A DNA stretch of 64,000 bases from CAWGLW01 sp963823525 (lineage in GTDB: Bacteria; Pseudomonadota; Gammaproteobacteria; Steroidobacterales; Steroidobacteraceae): the NCBI GenBank assembly GCA_963823525.1, contig CAWGLW010000001.1:617872-681871 (forward strand). The letters run 5' to 3'. Both the position numbers and the translations under genes were made by a program. Of this stretch, positions 16,733 through 24,354 are shown one piece after another. The notes under the pieces are model-generated. The model was not told where the DNA came from. It saw only the letters and a list, made by a program, of their open reading frames with translations, and ran no database searches. Numbering within the stretch: position 1 is the first letter of the stretch; every line of letters begins with the position of its first letter.

Positions 16733-17698
16733 GTGAATGTCATCGTGGAAATATTGGATCTATCGACCCTGATGGGCATTGCGGGATCCACCGCCGGGGT
16801 TCTGATGCCCAGCCAGATCCTGATGCTGCTCGCGCTGCCGCTCACGTTGCTGCTGGCCGCCGTCGAGTGGCGTCACTTTCGCCACGGCCATGAGTATGAC
16901 CTCAAGGACAGCCTGGCGAGCACCATCATGGGCGGAAGCTACGTTCTGCTGGCGGAAGGTCTCATCATCGTCGCGGTGGTGGTCCCACTGTTTAACTGGA
17001 TATACCAGTTCCGTCTGACCACGCTGGAAATTACACCTGCCAGTCTGGTGGTGCTCTTCCTGCTGGTGGACTTGTGTTTCTACCTGTTTCACCTCGCAGC
17101 CCATCGCATACGCTTCTTCTGGGCAGTGCACGAAGTGCATCACGGCTCGGAGTACTTCAATTTCACGGTGGCGTTCCGCCAGAGCGTGATGTATGCGGTC
17201 ACCGGAGTGTATTTGTTCTTCCTTCCGGCCGTACTGCTGGGTTTTAAGCCCGAGTGGGTGCTGGTCATGCTGGCTGCGAACATGACATACCAGATCTTCG
17301 TGCACACGCAGTGGGTAAAGCGCCTGCCCGCGCCGATAGAGTGGCTGTTCAATACGCCGTCGAACCATCGCGCGCACCATGGGCGCAATCCGCGCTATAT
17401 CGACCGCAACCTGGGCGGCGTGCTCATGGTGTGGGACCACCTCTTCGGCACCTACGTCGCCGAAGACCCTGCCGATCCACCCGACTACGGTGTGGTTCGG
17501 CAAATCCACAGCCACAATCCACTGAAACTGACATTTCACGAATGGGGCGCGATGCTGAGCGACGTTGCGCGACCCGGTCCGCTGGCACTGCGCCTCAAAC
17601 ATCTTTGGGCGTCGCCCGAGTGGCAGCGTCCTGTATCAGCACCGGCTGACAAAGCAGACGGCGCAGCCTTCCCCGTCAAGTGGAACACTCAAAGGTAA
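16733..17698 (+). CDS. Sterol desaturase / fatty acid hydroxylase family membrane enzyme
   Basis: The 321-residue protein has several membrane spans and the three histidine boxes that bind the di-iron centre: HLAAHR (120-125), HEVHHGSEYFN (133-143) and NHRAHHGRNP (211-220). These define the fatty acid hydroxylase superfamily, which oxidises sterols or lipid chains in the membrane. The start is a GTG at 16733. It follows the AraC gene and probably forms a pair with it. The exact substrate cannot be told. Confidence 0.88.
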   Translation: MNVIVEILDLSTLMGIAGSTAGVLMPSQILMLLALPLTLLLAAVEWRHFRHGHEYDLKDSLASTIMGGSYVLLAEGLIIVAVVVPLFNWIYQFRLTTLEITPASLVVLFLLVDLCFYLFHLAAHRIRFFWAVHEVHHGSEYFNFTVAFRQSVMYAVTGVYLFFLPAVLLGFKPEWVLVMLAANMTYQIFVHTQWVKRLPAPIEWLFNTPSNHRAHHGRNPRYIDRNLGGVLMVWDHLFGTYVAEDPADPPDYGVVRQIHSHNPLKLTFHEWGAMLSDVARPGPLALRLKHLWASPEWQRPVSAPADKADGAAFPVKWNTQR

Positions 17699-17751
17699 AG
17701 ATTCCGGGCTTTTGGCCTTGCCCCCTTTTGCGAACGGTTCCAACGCAGAAT

Positions 17752-17858
17752 CTCGCTGCCTCCGCGGTCATCCACTGACTACCGAAAAGTCCGCGGGTCC
17801 GTATAGGGGCCCCCGGACCGTCCCCGGGCGATGCCGAAACTTCAATAGGTTCAACCTA
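17752..17858. repeat. Repeat A, copy 3
   Basis: It contains ACCGAAAAGTCCGCGGGTC, GTATAGGGGCCCCCGG and CCCCGGGCGATGCCG, ending in an AGGTTCAACCT palindrome. It shares its left flank with copy 2. It lies just 3' of the CHAP-like hydrolase gene, whose other side is bounded by copy 4. Confidence 0.85.
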
Positions 17859-17882
17859 TACGGGACCATGCGCCATTCAAAT

Positions 17883-18569
17883 TCATCCGATACCGATCGG
17901 CGTTTGTCGTCGCTTTGCCCCGCCGTGAGCTGGCACGACGCTCGACCTTGCCAAAACGCCTCCCGACGCCGACCGGGCTCCTTTAGCGGGGAGCAAAAGA
18001 CTTGCCCCCTTACCTGCTTTGGGGGCAGGCCGATAAGCTGAAACACTTCCGCTTACCTTTATCTTGATTCGTCTTTCCTTGCCATCCTTCCCCCGCTCGC
18101 GCCGCGTGATTTCACCTGTGGCGAGGCGGGGGACGAGATTGCGTGTGATTTTTTTCGGATTTGGCCGAACATTCTGTTCCACGATGACGACACCGCCATC
18201 CTTCCGCAAGTCCACCACAATCCCGGTGTGGTGGGGGCGATTCAAGGCCCTATACGCCTCCTCGAACCATGAACCATCCGCAAGTTGCACGTGGGTCCAA
18301 ATTTCCACCACGTGCTTTCTGAATTGGAGGATGTCCCCTGGACGGATCGAATCCAGAAAGATTCCGTCCCCCCATTTGTAATCGGCGGTGGCTGTGACCC
18401 GTACTTCGTCATTGTAGTCCTGCGCCGAGTTCGCACCGATGGATCTCAGCAGGGCATCTACCAGCGCGAAGCAGTCAATCCCGTAACTGCTCCGCAGCGC
18501 CTTGCGATCAACTTTTCCTTCAGCTGCGGCCTTGAGCCGGGCATTTAAGTCGTTGGAATTGCCTGCCAT
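17883..18569 (-). CDS. CHAP/NlpC-P60-like amidase or peptidase, putative effector
   Basis: The 228-residue protein has the core of an NlpC/P60-CHAP hydrolase: nucleophile in YGIDCFALVDALL (C33), IRPGDILQF, base in PHHTGIVVD (H114), and the third residue in VVIVEQN. The C-terminal 60 residues are basic and low in complexity (AKGARSASGG). No signal peptide is present. A GGAG site supports the ATG at 18569. It is a single-gene module bounded on both sides by repeat A. Enzymes of this fold cut peptidoglycan stem peptides or related amides; an effector role is inferred from the leaderless architecture and neighbours. Confidence 0.72.
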   Translation of the reverse strand: MAGNSNDLNARLKAAAEGKVDRKALRSSYGIDCFALVDALLRSIGANSAQDYNDEVRVTATADYKWGDGIFLDSIRPGDILQFRKHVVEIWTHVQLADGSWFEEAYRALNRPHHTGIVVDLRKDGGVVIVEQNVRPNPKKITRNLVPRLATGEITRRERGKDGKERRIKIKVSGSVSAYRPAPKAGKGASLLLPAKGARSASGGVLARSSVVPAHGGAKRRQTPIGIG

Positions 18570-18734
18570 GGGATCTCCGCAATCTTGAGTTACTCACTCG
18601 CGTCGCGACCGGTGCCGCGAAGATAATTAACCAGGGGAGCGAACGACGTACCCATTAACCTCGCGCCAAGACACGCGGCAACGTAACCGCGGACCCAAGT
18701 ATGCACGACGCCGGTCGCCAGTGACTTCTCGCCG

Positions 18735-18851
18735 CCGACCCACCCAATACCGAAAAGTCCGCGGGTCGGTATAGACGCCCACGGGACGTCCTCGGGCGGT
18801 GCCGGAAACCCCATGAGGTTCAAGGAGTTGAAACTGGTGGCCAGTGGCAGA
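18735..18851. repeat. Repeat A, copy 4, with tRNA-Phe-like tail
   Basis: A full repeat A from CCGACCCACCC to ATGAGGTTCAA is followed by GGAGTTGAAACTGGTGG and CCAGTGGCAGA. Positions 18,835-18,851 match the 3' end of the tRNA-Phe gene (34,370-34,386) in 16 of 17 bases, including the CCA. The match extends into the sequence next to the tRNA. It looks like a decayed copy of the tRNA boundary. Confidence 0.8.
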
Positions 18852-18937
18852 CCGATTCACGAAGCGAATCAGGACAGCGCAGCTGCCCGAAGGGTGAGGA
18901 TCGGCCCAAGCCGATCCGAATCGATCGGGTTCTACCC

Positions 18938-19288
18938 TGATTTTACGGACACTTCAAAGAAGCCCGATAATGGGCAAAAGGAGTGTTCATGTCGAAGAGA
19001 AGAAGGTACAAGCGAGGAGTTCAAGCGCGGAGCCGTTGAGCAGGTCCGACAGCCCGGTGTGAGCTACGCACAAGTGGCCCGGGAGCTGGGTATTGGGGCG
19101 AACCTTCTCAGCCGCTGGGCGCGGGAGTTCAAGGCCAAAGGTGGCCAGGCCTTTGGTGGAACTGGCAGCCCCAGAGATGAGGAAGTGGCGCGTCTGAAGC
19201 GCGAACTGACCCGTGTGAAGAAGGAGCGGGATTTTTTGCGCGAAGCGGCAACGTTCTTTGCCAGGGAGTCGTCCTGAGGTATCAGGCG
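18938..19288 (+). mobile_element. IS3-family remnant, left end plus orfA, cut by IS6
   Basis: The left end TGATTTTACGGACACTTC is followed by an AAGGAG site and the orfA start. Only orfA is left: an IS6 element begins 11 bp after its stop, and no orfB is found on the far side. The IS3 copy is therefore dead. Confidence 0.7.
18989..19277 (+). pseudogene. IS3 transposase OrfA, frameshifted
   Basis: The ATG at 18989 gives MSKRRRY and then leaves the family frame. A shift near 19010 restores SEEFKRGAVEQV, the helix-turn-helix VSYAQVARELGIGANLLSRW and a leucine-zipper-like ARLKRELTRVKKERDFLREAA, which are typical of OrfA. OrfA binds the ends of the element and normally works with OrfB, which is missing here. 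Confidence 0.8.
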
Positions 19289-20078
19289 GGTACTGCCAAA
19301 TTAACCGGGATTGCGCGACAGTCGCCGGATGAGATGCCAAGCAAGCCTGTACAAGCGGCACCGATTCCCTCCGGCGATCATTCAGTACACCGTCTGGCTC
19401 TACTATCGGTTCAATTTGAGCCATCGGGATATTGCGGATCTGCTGGCTCAACGAGGAATTTTCGTTACTCACGAATCGATTCGCCTCTGGTGCAACAACT
19501 TTGGACCTCTGTACGCGCATCGATTGCGGTGCAAGCACCAAGGCTACGGCGATACCTTTTTCATTGACGAGGTCTTCGTTCAGATTCAAGGTAAGCAACG
19601 GTACCTGTGGCGAGCCGTTGATCAGGATGGCGAGTTGGTCGATGTGTTGATCCAGAAGCGCCGAAACGCGAACGCTGCAAAGCGCTTTCTCGGGCGGTTG
19701 CTGAGCCGACATCATGGCGAACCACGAAAGATCGTGACGGACAAGCTGAGCAGTTATGCGGTCGCTCACCGCGAGCTGTTTCCTGAATCGATCCACCATA
19801 CATCGAGCTACGCGAACAACCGGGCAGAGTTATCGCATCAGCCGACCCGAGTACGAGAACGGGGGATGAGGCGATTCAAATCCATGGTTCAGGCGCAACG
19901 ATTCGTCCGCGCGCACGCCGCCGTCTCCAACCTCTTTAACCTGGGCCGCCATTTGGTGGCAGCCGATCATTATCGAGGATTGCGCCAGGCGGCCTTTGCG
20001 TCCTGGGACCGGGCAACAGCAAGTTGAGCACAACCCGGCCCGCGCACCGTGGTCATTCAGCGTTAACTTGGCAATACC
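19289..20078 (+). mobile_element. IS6-family insertion sequence, copy 1
   Basis: The 790-bp element is bounded by GGTACTGCCAAATTAA on the left and TTAACTTGGCAATACC on the right, imperfect inverted repeats of the IS6 family. It holds one intact transposase gene. I see no 8-bp target duplication, as expected after deletions or recombination between copies. Confidence 0.85.
19329..20027 (+). CDS. IS6-family transposase
   Basis: The 232-residue DDE transposase shows KRHRFPPAIIQ, then LYYRFNLSHRDIADLLAQRG (helix-turn-helix), first Asp in FFIDEVFV, second in IVTDKLSSY and the Glu in NRAELSHQPTR. All three catalytic residues are present and the frame is intact, so it may be active. The start at 19329 fits the family N-terminus better than upstream non-ATG codons. 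It is close to, but clearly different from, copy 2. Confidence 0.92.
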   Translation: MRCQASLYKRHRFPPAIIQYTVWLYYRFNLSHRDIADLLAQRGIFVTHESIRLWCNNFGPLYAHRLRCKHQGYGDTFFIDEVFVQIQGKQRYLWRAVDQDGELVDVLIQKRRNANAAKRFLGRLLSRHHGEPRKIVTDKLSSYAVAHRELFPESIHHTSSYANNRAELSHQPTRVRERGMRRFKSMVQAQRFVRAHAAVSNLFNLGRHLVAADHYRGLRQAAFASWDRATAS

Positions 20079-20180
20079 GATCGCAAGCGAGATCGCCACC
20101 GCGAACGGCTGCAGGCTCGATGAAGGATCGCCTCATCCCTGCTTGGTGGGGGCACCGACATTGGACCTACGCTGTATTCA

Positions 20181-20285
20181 ATGGGGCTGATGTTCTGGTT
20201 CAGCATGATGACGCTTCCGCTCGGCGCACTTGGCCTGCTCCTCAGCCTCATATGGCTTGTGCGACAAGTCGTCAAACGTCGCTGA
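20181..20285 (+). CDS. Possible small membrane peptide or gene remnant
   Basis: A 34-codon frame encodes one strongly hydrophobic segment (FWFSMMTLPLGALGLLLSLI) followed by a basic tail VRQVVKRR. It has no clear ribosome site. It may be a small membrane protein or the 3' remnant of a longer gene cut by the IS6 insertion. Confidence 0.25.
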   Translation: MGLMFWFSMMTLPLGALGLLLSLIWLVRQVVKRR

Positions 20286-20430
20286 CTTGACTGTGAGGGG
20301 AACGGCGGTTGGAAGCTGACGTCGTCCCGCTTTTCGATGCGCTGCTCCGGGCTTAACGCTGAGCGACATGTCGCCCGCCTGCATACAGCCCGGATATGAA
20401 CCGGCAGGAAGCGAAGAAACGAGCCGTAGA

Positions 20431-21006
20431 TTAAGGCGCTCCAGAACGCCTAGCGTTTGGCGTCGGGCGAGCGGCGCCGGCGAATGCGCGCTCGATCGTC
20501 CGGATCGACTCGACGCTGTCCCATTGCCGGGCGCCGCGAAACCTCGCGACGACACGGCCGCCCTCGTCGACAAGCACCGTGAGCGGGATGCTCGAGGCGC
20601 CGAGCATGTGCTCCAGCGTCAACCTCGAGTCGATGTAGTGACTGATCGTTGCGTTCGAGTGCCTGAGCCACTTCAACGCCGCCTCCCGATCATCGTCGGT
20701 CGAAATGCCGATCACGGTGTACTGACTTCCGGCCTCATCCCACGACAGCCGTTCGAGCGAAGCTGCCTCGGCCCGACAAGGTCCACACCAACTGGCCCAC
20801 ACGTTGATGATCAACTGGCGGCCGCGGTAGCTGGAAAGCGATCGCGGCGGACCGTTCAAGCCGGCCATCACGACGTCCGGCAAAGCATGCCCCACTGCGA
20901 CAGGCACCGGAGCATCAGGCGCCGCCGCGACTGCATGTACCGTCAGGAACATTAGCGCACAGGCGCCGACTGCAACCGACCGGCCAAGGGCTTGGATCAC
21001 CAGCAT
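20431..21006 (-). CDS. TlpA-like periplasmic thiol-disulfide oxidoreductase
   Basis: From the ATG at 21006 the 191-residue protein has a signal sequence (VAVGACALMFLTVHAVAAA) and a thioredoxin fold: LPDVVMAGLNGPPRSLSSYRG, the redox motif WASWCGPCRAE (C74/C77), IGISTDDD and the cis-proline loop SSIPLTVLVD. TlpA/ResA-type proteins reduce disulfides in the periplasm, often for cytochrome maturation. The frame is open upstream to 21270, but that part lacks a signal peptide and includes an IS6-end-like sequence, so I use the later start. No cytochrome genes are near. Confidence 0.85.
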   Translation of the reverse strand: MLVIQALGRSVAVGACALMFLTVHAVAAAPDAPVPVAVGHALPDVVMAGLNGPPRSLSSYRGRQLIINVWASWCGPCRAEAASLERLSWDEAGSQYTVIGISTDDDREAALKWLRHSNATISHYIDSRLTLEHMLGASSIPLTVLVDEGGRVVARFRGARQWDSVESIRTIERAFAGAARPTPNARRSGAP

Positions 21007-21284
21007 GAGGCGAATTATGCCGGAACTTTCATTGAGAGTTAGCCTGACAATACCATTGCCGGCAAGCGAGGAAAGGTCGAGCTGTCCGCCGATCTGCAAG
21101 ATGGACCTGATTCTCGCTGAAAAGAAAATGGCCCCACGCTGGTCAGCCTCCACGGGCAACTCACTCCCAAGCCGGAGCTTAAGAACGTGAGCCTTCATAT
21201 ACCTGATTTCCCTAATAAGCCCCGGCACGGATCGAGGCGTAAGATAATGGCACTCGTTGCAAATACGCATTGAGGCAGGAACGT

Positions 21285-21548
21285 ATGGAAGACACTAAGC
21301 AATATGTGGATAAATTGGTCGAAAGCCTCCGGCAGCAGCGCGACGAGCTGCACGTCAAGGTGAAACTCGCCGAGATGGAGGCGAGCGACGAATGGAACGG
21401 CGTCGAAGCCAAACTCGCCAGGCTGGAAGCCAAGGCAAAGCTTCTGGGCGGTGAAACCTCGGAAGCAGCCGGCGACGTCGGCGCAGCTCTAAAGCTCCTG
21501 GGCGAAGAAATACGCGAAGGATTCGTCAGGCTCGCTCGACACTTCTGA
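21285..21548 (+). CDS. Small coiled-coil protein
   Basis: The 87-residue protein (MEDTKQYVDKLVESLRQQRD) is almost entirely helical with heptad spacing (LARLEAKAKLL, LLGEEIREGF), no signal peptide and no membrane span. It resembles the small coiled-coil proteins common in gammaproteobacteria, often annotated as stress-related or hypothetical. A purine-rich AGGCAGGA site precedes the ATG. It lies alone between TlpA and a truncated gene. Confidence 0.65.
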   Translation: MEDTKQYVDKLVESLRQQRDELHVKVKLAEMEASDEWNGVEAKLARLEAKAKLLGGETSEAAGDVGAALKLLGEEIREGFVRLARHF

Positions 21549-21616
21549 CCGCCGGAGCCGCGTCATTTCAACGCTGGACCGAACTTTGTTGCCCAGCCCG
21601 CCAGGTGCTGCCGCGC

Positions 21617-21858
21617 CTAATCGTTCTCGATCTCCCCCACCTGCTTCTTCTTGTTCCCGAACGCGTCCGTCTCGTAGACCGTGTCGCCCTTGACCTTGTA
21701 ACTGGGTCTACCAGATCGGGTATTGCCGAAGGAGTCCTTCTCGACGACCTCCCCGTCTTCGCTGACCTCGTAATGGGGCTTGTGGTACTGGACGTTACCG
21801 AACTCTTCCGTCTGATAGATCTTGCCGTCCGTGGACGCGAACTCGGGTTCCTCGGGCT
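21617..21858 (-). pseudogene. 3' remnant of a repeat-containing protein, cut by IS6 copy 2
   Basis: The minus-strand frame runs from the IS6 end to a TAG at 21617 with no start codon of its own. It encodes a threefold short repeat: YQTEEFGNVQYHKPHYEV, VVEKDSFGNTRSGRPSYKV and VYETDAFGNKKKQV. Each unit has an acidic FGN core followed by a basic aromatic strand. The 5' part of the gene is missing. I do not recognise the family. Confidence 0.65.
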
Positions 21859-22647
21859 AGTACTGTCAAGTTAAGTGGGCCTGGGCAACCATCCCCGCAT
21901 GAAAGAATCCACCAACCCCTATAAGCGACACCGTTTTCCACCAGCCATCATCCAGTACGCGGTCTGGCTCTACCATCGCTTCAACCTCAGCCACCGCGAC
22001 ATCGAGGATCTGCTCGCCGAACGAGGGATCGAAGCGAGCTACGAGTCGGTGCGGCTCTGGTGCAATAAGTTCGGCCCACTATTCTCGAAGCGACTCAAGC
22101 GCCGTCATCCGGGGTTCGGCGACACGTTCTTCATCGACGAGGTATTCGTCACGATCACGGGGCGACGCCACTACCTGTGGCGAGCCGTCGACCAGGACGG
22201 CGACGTCGTCGACGTGTACCTGCAAGCGCGCAGGAGCGCCGAGGCGGCCAAGCGGTTCTTCCGACGGCTGCTCCGGTCTCACGGCACGAGCCCCCGGAAG
22301 ATCGTGACTGACAAGTTGGGTAGCTACGGCGTCGCCCGCCCGGCACTGATGCCCGAGACGATCCACAGCAAAGATCGCTACGCGAACAACCGGGCGGAAC
22401 TATCCCACCAGCCGACCCGGACCCGGGAGCGCGGTATGCGCCGCTTCAGTTCACCCCAGCAGGCCCAGCGCTTCTTGAGCGCCCACGCTGTCGTCTACAG
22501 CCTGTTCAACCTGCAGCGCCATCTGGCTTCGGCGGCGTTCTATCGGTTCCTCCGGGCGCGCGCCTTCAAACATTGGAATGAAGCCGCTGCGGCGTGCGGT
22601 TAGGTGGCAAGCTTCGCTTCCCCCGATGCCGTTAACTTGTCAATGCC
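21859..22647 (+). mobile_element. IS6-family insertion sequence, copy 2
   Basis: About 789 bp between TACTGTCAAGTTAA on the left and TTAACTTGTCAATGCC on the right. It contains an intact transposase. It cuts the FGN-repeat gene on its left. It has the same orientation as copy 1, with the TlpA and coiled-coil genes between them, so the segment has the shape of an IS6 composite structure. Confidence 0.85.
21899..22603 (+). CDS. IS6-family transposase
   Basis: The 234-residue protein has YKRHRFPPAIIQYAVWLY, the DDE residues in FFIDEVFV, IVTDKLGSY and NRAELSHQPTRTRER, and an intact frame. Compared with copy 1 it shares most blocks but differs at many positions, so the two are separate arrivals rather than a recent duplication. 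The start at 21899 (MKESTNPYKRHR) fits the family. Confidence 0.92.
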   Translation: MKESTNPYKRHRFPPAIIQYAVWLYHRFNLSHRDIEDLLAERGIEASYESVRLWCNKFGPLFSKRLKRRHPGFGDTFFIDEVFVTITGRRHYLWRAVDQDGDVVDVYLQARRSAEAAKRFFRRLLRSHGTSPRKIVTDKLGSYGVARPALMPETIHSKDRYANNRAELSHQPTRTRERGMRRFSSPQQAQRFLSAHAVVYSLFNLQRHLASAAFYRFLRARAFKHWNEAAAACG

Positions 22648-22780
22648 CGACGGCGGAAGATGGCCACAACTTCGACGTGCCTGCGCGTTATTACCGCCCC
22701 GAACCCGCGATCGCGAGCGGTGCCTGGACCATGCCACTACCGTTACCGTCGCTGGTCGGGAACTACTGAGAATATTGACG

Positions 22781-22974
22781 ATGAAACACAAATTTGAACT
22801 GGTTGCGGTCGCGATGTTCAGCATCGCTGCCTGGGGAACCGCGAATTCGCAATCAGACAGCGCGGATCTCGCACAGGAGCTGACGAACCCGATCGCCGAC
22901 CTGATCACGGTGCCGATCCAAATGAATTTCGACAACGATATCGGACCGCTCGACGAGGGCAACAAGATTCAGCG
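22781..22974 (+). pseudogene. 5' fragment of an outer-membrane MetA-pathway-like protein gene
   Basis: After an ATG at 22781 come a signal peptide (FELVAVAMFSIAAWGTANS) and DLAQELTNPIADLITVPIQ followed by MNFDNDIGPLDEG. This is the N-terminus of the beta-barrel family related to the phenol-degradation MetA protein, in which the same motif precedes about 250 more residues. Here it ends at the IS3 remnant at 22975, so more than 75 percent is missing. Confidence 0.75.
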
Positions 22975-23297
22975 TGAACCGCCCCGGGAAGTCCGGAGGC
23001 TCCGGTGGTTGAGTCAGGCGGCCATTGCCTGAGCCTCGTTGAGCCGATGATATTCCAACTCGTACTCGGCCGGCGGCACGTGGCCGATCGATTCGAGCAG
23101 CCACCGATTGTTGAACCAGTCAACCCATTCCAGCGTCGCGTACTCCACGGCATCGAGGGTGCGCCACGGCCCGCGAGCGTGGATCACCTCGGTCTTTTAG
23201 AGACCGATGATGGTCTCGGCCAGCGCGTTGTCGTAGGAGTCGCCCACGCTGCCGACCGAGGCCTCGATGCCGACCTCGGCGAGCCGCTCGCTGTATC
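22975..23297 (-). mobile_element. IS3-family remnant, orfB end only
   Basis: TGAACCGCCCCGGGAA at 22975 is an IS3-type terminal repeat. Inward of it, on the minus strand, lies the last part of orfB. The other end was lost at about 23297, where the element joins the PEP-CTERM gene. It is a different IS3 type from the orfA remnant at 18938. Confidence 0.8.
23014..23297 (-). pseudogene. IS3 transposase OrfB C-terminal fragment
   Basis: The frame reads YSERLAEVGIEASVGSVGD, SYDNALAETIIGL, a TAA at 23197-23199 where the family has Tyr, then KTEVIHARGPWRTLDAVEYA and WVDWFNNRWLLESIGHVPPA. This is the end of the integrase core, including the final catalytic Glu region. It is both truncated and interrupted. 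Confidence 0.85.
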
Positions 23298-23920
23298 AGA
23301 CCGAGACCCGCAAGCCCGAGTCCGAGCAGCGCGAGCGTTCCGGGTTCAGGTGCCGGCATCGGCGCTTCCGACCAATGCAAGTAGTCTCCGCGGTACCAAT
23401 CCACGTATACACCGTTGATTCTGCCATCCAGATACTCGAACTCGCCGCAGTCCTTGAAAAGTCCGGCCTCCGTAATCGATCCGTATCTGCTATCGCACTC
23501 CTGCCAGATAAAGTCCGGGCCGTTGTCGATATTGATGCTTGAGTAATCGCGCCCACAGTCTTCAATGAAGCATTCCCCCGTGACATAGAAGCTCCAGCTG
23601 AAGTCCGATGTTTCGAAAACCGCGCCGGAGATCCGCAGCTCGGCCTCTGTTATCGATAACCCGAAATTGATCCACCTTGGCAGCTCGTCGCAGGGCCCGA
23701 AGTCCCCGGATGCCTCGCACGCCATCCACGCATCGCGGTAGTCGTAATAGGGCGTCAGGCTCGCCGGGTCATATTGGACGTGACCGTTGCCATAGCCGGC
23801 TTGCTCCGATCCAAATGACAACTGCAGATAGCCGAGCGCGCTCGCATCATCAGCGACACAAAGCGGCGCAGCTATCCAGAGCGACACGAGCATCGTCTTC
23901 AGGTGTCCCGCGGCTTTCAT
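23120..23920 (-). CDS. PEP-CTERM protein with IS3-derived tail
   Basis: From the ATG at 23920 the protein has a signal peptide (HLKTMLVSLWIAAPLCVADD), a beta-rich domain with about eight cysteines, and the sorting signal PAPEPGTLALLGLGLAGLGL. The original 3' end is gone: the frame passes into the IS3 remnant near 23297 and continues to 23120. The basic residues after the hydrophobic stretch (QRAARRGRHRG) are encoded by IS3 DNA read in another frame. PEP-CTERM signals direct export and anchoring by an exosortase system. The protein may still be sorted, with about 55 extra residues. Confidence 0.7.
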   Translation of the reverse strand: MKAAGHLKTMLVSLWIAAPLCVADDASALGYLQLSFGSEQAGYGNGHVQYDPASLTPYYDYRDAWMACEASGDFGPCDELPRWINFGLSITEAELRISGAVFETSDFSWSFYVTGECFIEDCGRDYSSINIDNGPDFIWQECDSRYGSITEAGLFKDCGEFEYLDGRINGVYVDWYRGDYLHWSEAPMPAPEPGTLALLGLGLAGLGLIQRAARRGRHRGLGRQRGRLLRQRAGRDHHRSLKDRGDPRSRAVAHPRCRGVRDAGMG

Positions 23921-24121
23921 CTTTGCGTCCTCACACGGACCCGACATCATGGTCTGTTTCACTGGCAGCAAGCGTTGTGCCAGCGTGGCCTGACCCAAAT
24001 TGAATCAATGGGTTGGTGACAGTGGGAGTTCGACAGACTGTCAGCAACTTAGAATTATGTAAGAAACGCCGACGCCGCTGAATGAGAATCGCTGCGATGG
24101 ACACGGTCCCGCTGAGCGCTG

Positions 24122-24227
24122 CTACCCACCCAAAAACTGAAAGTCCGCGGGTCGGTATAGGCGCCCCCGGAGCGTCCCCGGACGATACCGGAAACCCGAT
24201 GCGTTTCCGTTGGAACTGGTGGCCAGT
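24122..24227. repeat. Repeat A, copy 5
   Basis: It contains ACTGAAAGTCCGCGGGTCGG, TATAGGCGCCCCCGGAGCGT, CCCCGGACGATACCGGAAAC and ends GGAACTGGTGGCCAGT, the same tRNA-like tail start as copy 4. It lies 3' of the DUF2254 gene. Confidence 0.85.
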
Positions 24228-24354
24228 ACAAACCCAATCAGAGACTCGCGCAGACGAGTCCGGCGCGACCGTCGTTCAAGTTTGCAGCGGGAACCTTGTT
24301 CGTACGATGGCCAGGGATTGTTGTCACTTATTGCGCCAACCTGGTCTACAGACT

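Noticed and set aside
18590..18860. Short frames translating repeat A (GFPAPPEDVPWASIPTRGLF type)
   Set aside because: The same peptide pattern appears at every repeat A copy because the repeat happens to be open in that frame. Bounds differ at each copy and no ribosome site is kept.
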